Below are positions 5,483 to 6,291 of a stretch of DNA of 6,291 nucleotides, piece after piece. The notes under the pieces are model-generated. The model worked only from the letters and a program-made list of their open reading frames with translations, was not told where the DNA came from and ran no database searches. Every line of letters begins with the position of its first letter. Positions within the stretch are counted from its first letter, which is position 1. The stretch is from Desulfobacteraceae bacterium (GTDB taxonomy: Bacteria > Desulfobacterota > DSM-4660 > Desulfatiglandales > B25-G16): positions 1 through 6,291 of the forward strand of contig DAOVDY010000048.1 of NCBI GenBank assembly GCA_030669265.1, read 5' to 3'. Made by a program: the position numbers and the translations under genes.

Positions 5483-6291
5483 ATGTCTTTAACAGATATA
5501 GTTATCAGAGGGGCGAGGCAGCATAACCTTAAGGATATAGACGTTACTATCCCTAGGAACAAATTAGTTGTTATTACGGGGTTATCTGGCTCTGGTAAAT
5601 CAACGCTTGCATTTGACACCATATATGCTGAGGGACAGAGGAGGTATGTAGAGTCACTTTCCACCTATGCGAGGCAATTCTTAGAGAAGATGGATAAGCC
5701 AGATGTAGATTCTATTGAGGGTCTTTCTCCTGCCATTTCTATACAGAGTCGGTCTACCAGTAAAAATCCAAGGTCCACAGTGGGTACTGTTACCGAGATC
5801 TATGATTACCTGAGGCTACTATTTGCCAGGATTGGGCATCCCTTTTGTCCCCATTGTCATATTCCCATTACGTCCCAATCCGTTCAACAGGTTGTAGATA
5901 AAATAATGACCTTTGAGGATGGGAGCAAGATCCAGATCTTATCCCCTGTGGTGGATGGCAGGAAAGGAGAGCACGCTAATCTGCTTGACCGTTTGAGAAA
6001 GGAAGGTTTTGTAAGAGTTGAGATTGATGGTGATATCATGTTGCTTGATTCTGACATCAACCTGGATAAAAAAAAGAAGCATTCTATCAGGGTAATTATT
6101 GACAGATTAATAGTAAACAAAACCATAAGAAGGAGGCTTACCGATTCCTTAGAGTTGGCATTTACCTTATCAGATGGGTTGGCAATTGTGGATCTGATTG
6201 GTGAGAAAGAACATCGTTTTAGCCAGAGAGCATCGTGCCCGATGTGCGGTTTTAGCTTCCCACCACTCACTCCCCAGATGTTTTCCTTTAA
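5483..6291 (+). CDS. uvrA: Excinuclease ABC subunit A, N-terminal part, cut by the window end
   Basis: UvrA is the ABC-type ATPase dimer that finds bulky DNA lesions and loads UvrB in nucleotide-excision repair. The frame is open from the ATG at 5483 to the edge: 269 full codons and two bases of the next, about 28% of a usual 940-residue UvrA. The opening [15 protein letters not shown], Walker [10 protein letters not shown] at 33-41, and [22 protein letters not shown] behind it are diagnostic. The UvrB-binding region follows (about 130-245). The first half of the zinc-finger module is seen as Cys252-x2-Cys255 in SCPMCGFSF, running into PQMFSF where the window stops. An additional CPHC at 122-125 is common in non-enterobacterial UvrA. 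No SD is visible before the ATG (5465-5482 is poor in G), so translation may depend on coupling or an unstructured A-rich leader. Probably co-transcribed with pdxA. Confidence 0.96.
   Translation, partial: MSLTDIVIRGARQHNLKDIDVTIPRNKLVVITGLSGSGKSTLAFDTIYAEGQRRYVESLSTYARQFLEKMDKPDVDSIEGLSPAISIQSRSTSKNPRSTVGTVTEIYDYLRLLFARIGHPFCPHCHIPITSQSVQQVVDKIMTFEDGSKIQILSPVVDGRKGEHANLLDRLRKEGFVRVEIDGDIMLLDSDINLDKKKKHSIRVIIDRLIVNKTIRRRLTDSLELAFTLSDGLAIVDLIGEKEHRFSQRASCPMCGFSFPPLTPQMFSF

Overview
The window is a stretch of seven bacterial protein-coding genes, all on the plus strand, with both ends cut inside a gene. The base composition is moderately AT-rich and the leaders are short. SD sites are good for some genes and weak or absent for others. 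The housekeeping set (xthA, a TGS-domain GTPase, pdxA followed directly by uvrA) suits a Gram-negative anaerobe-type genome. Desulfobacterota or Brocadiales-like Planctomycetota are my best guesses, but this is a weak inference from gene order and protein style; no taxonomic marker is present.

Layout. Positions 2-718 hold the 3' nine-tenths of an exonuclease III gene (xthA), open at the left edge. Positions 719-1153 contain no gene. The right-hand part (868-1092) is a 225-base imperfect palindrome with 13-base perfect terminal inverted repeats, a GC-rich inner palindrome, and a short flanking direct repeat; it resembles a MITE or other non-autonomous repeat. Next come a metallo-beta-lactamase-fold hydrolase (1154-1879), a UbiE/MenG-like methyltransferase (1983-2621), a DRG/Obg-like GTPase with a C-terminal TGS domain (2625-3611, TTG start, 3 bases after the methyltransferase) and a HAD phosphatase-like protein (3698-4309). 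A second block begins behind a good sigma70-type promoter at 4332-4361: pdxA (4397-5407), then the first 269 codons of uvrA (5483 to the right edge).

Functionally, the two ends carry DNA repair: base-excision/AP-site repair (XthA) and nucleotide-excision damage recognition (UvrA). PdxA is a pyridoxal phosphate biosynthesis step. The four middle genes are enzymes of unassigned substrate. The methyltransferase and GTPase are tightly coupled, and the HAD gene probably belongs to the same transcript. I see no phage, CRISPR, toxin-antitoxin, tRNA or rRNA signal and no clear undescribed multi-gene system. The most unusual item is the nested palindromic repeat between xthA and the MBL gene.
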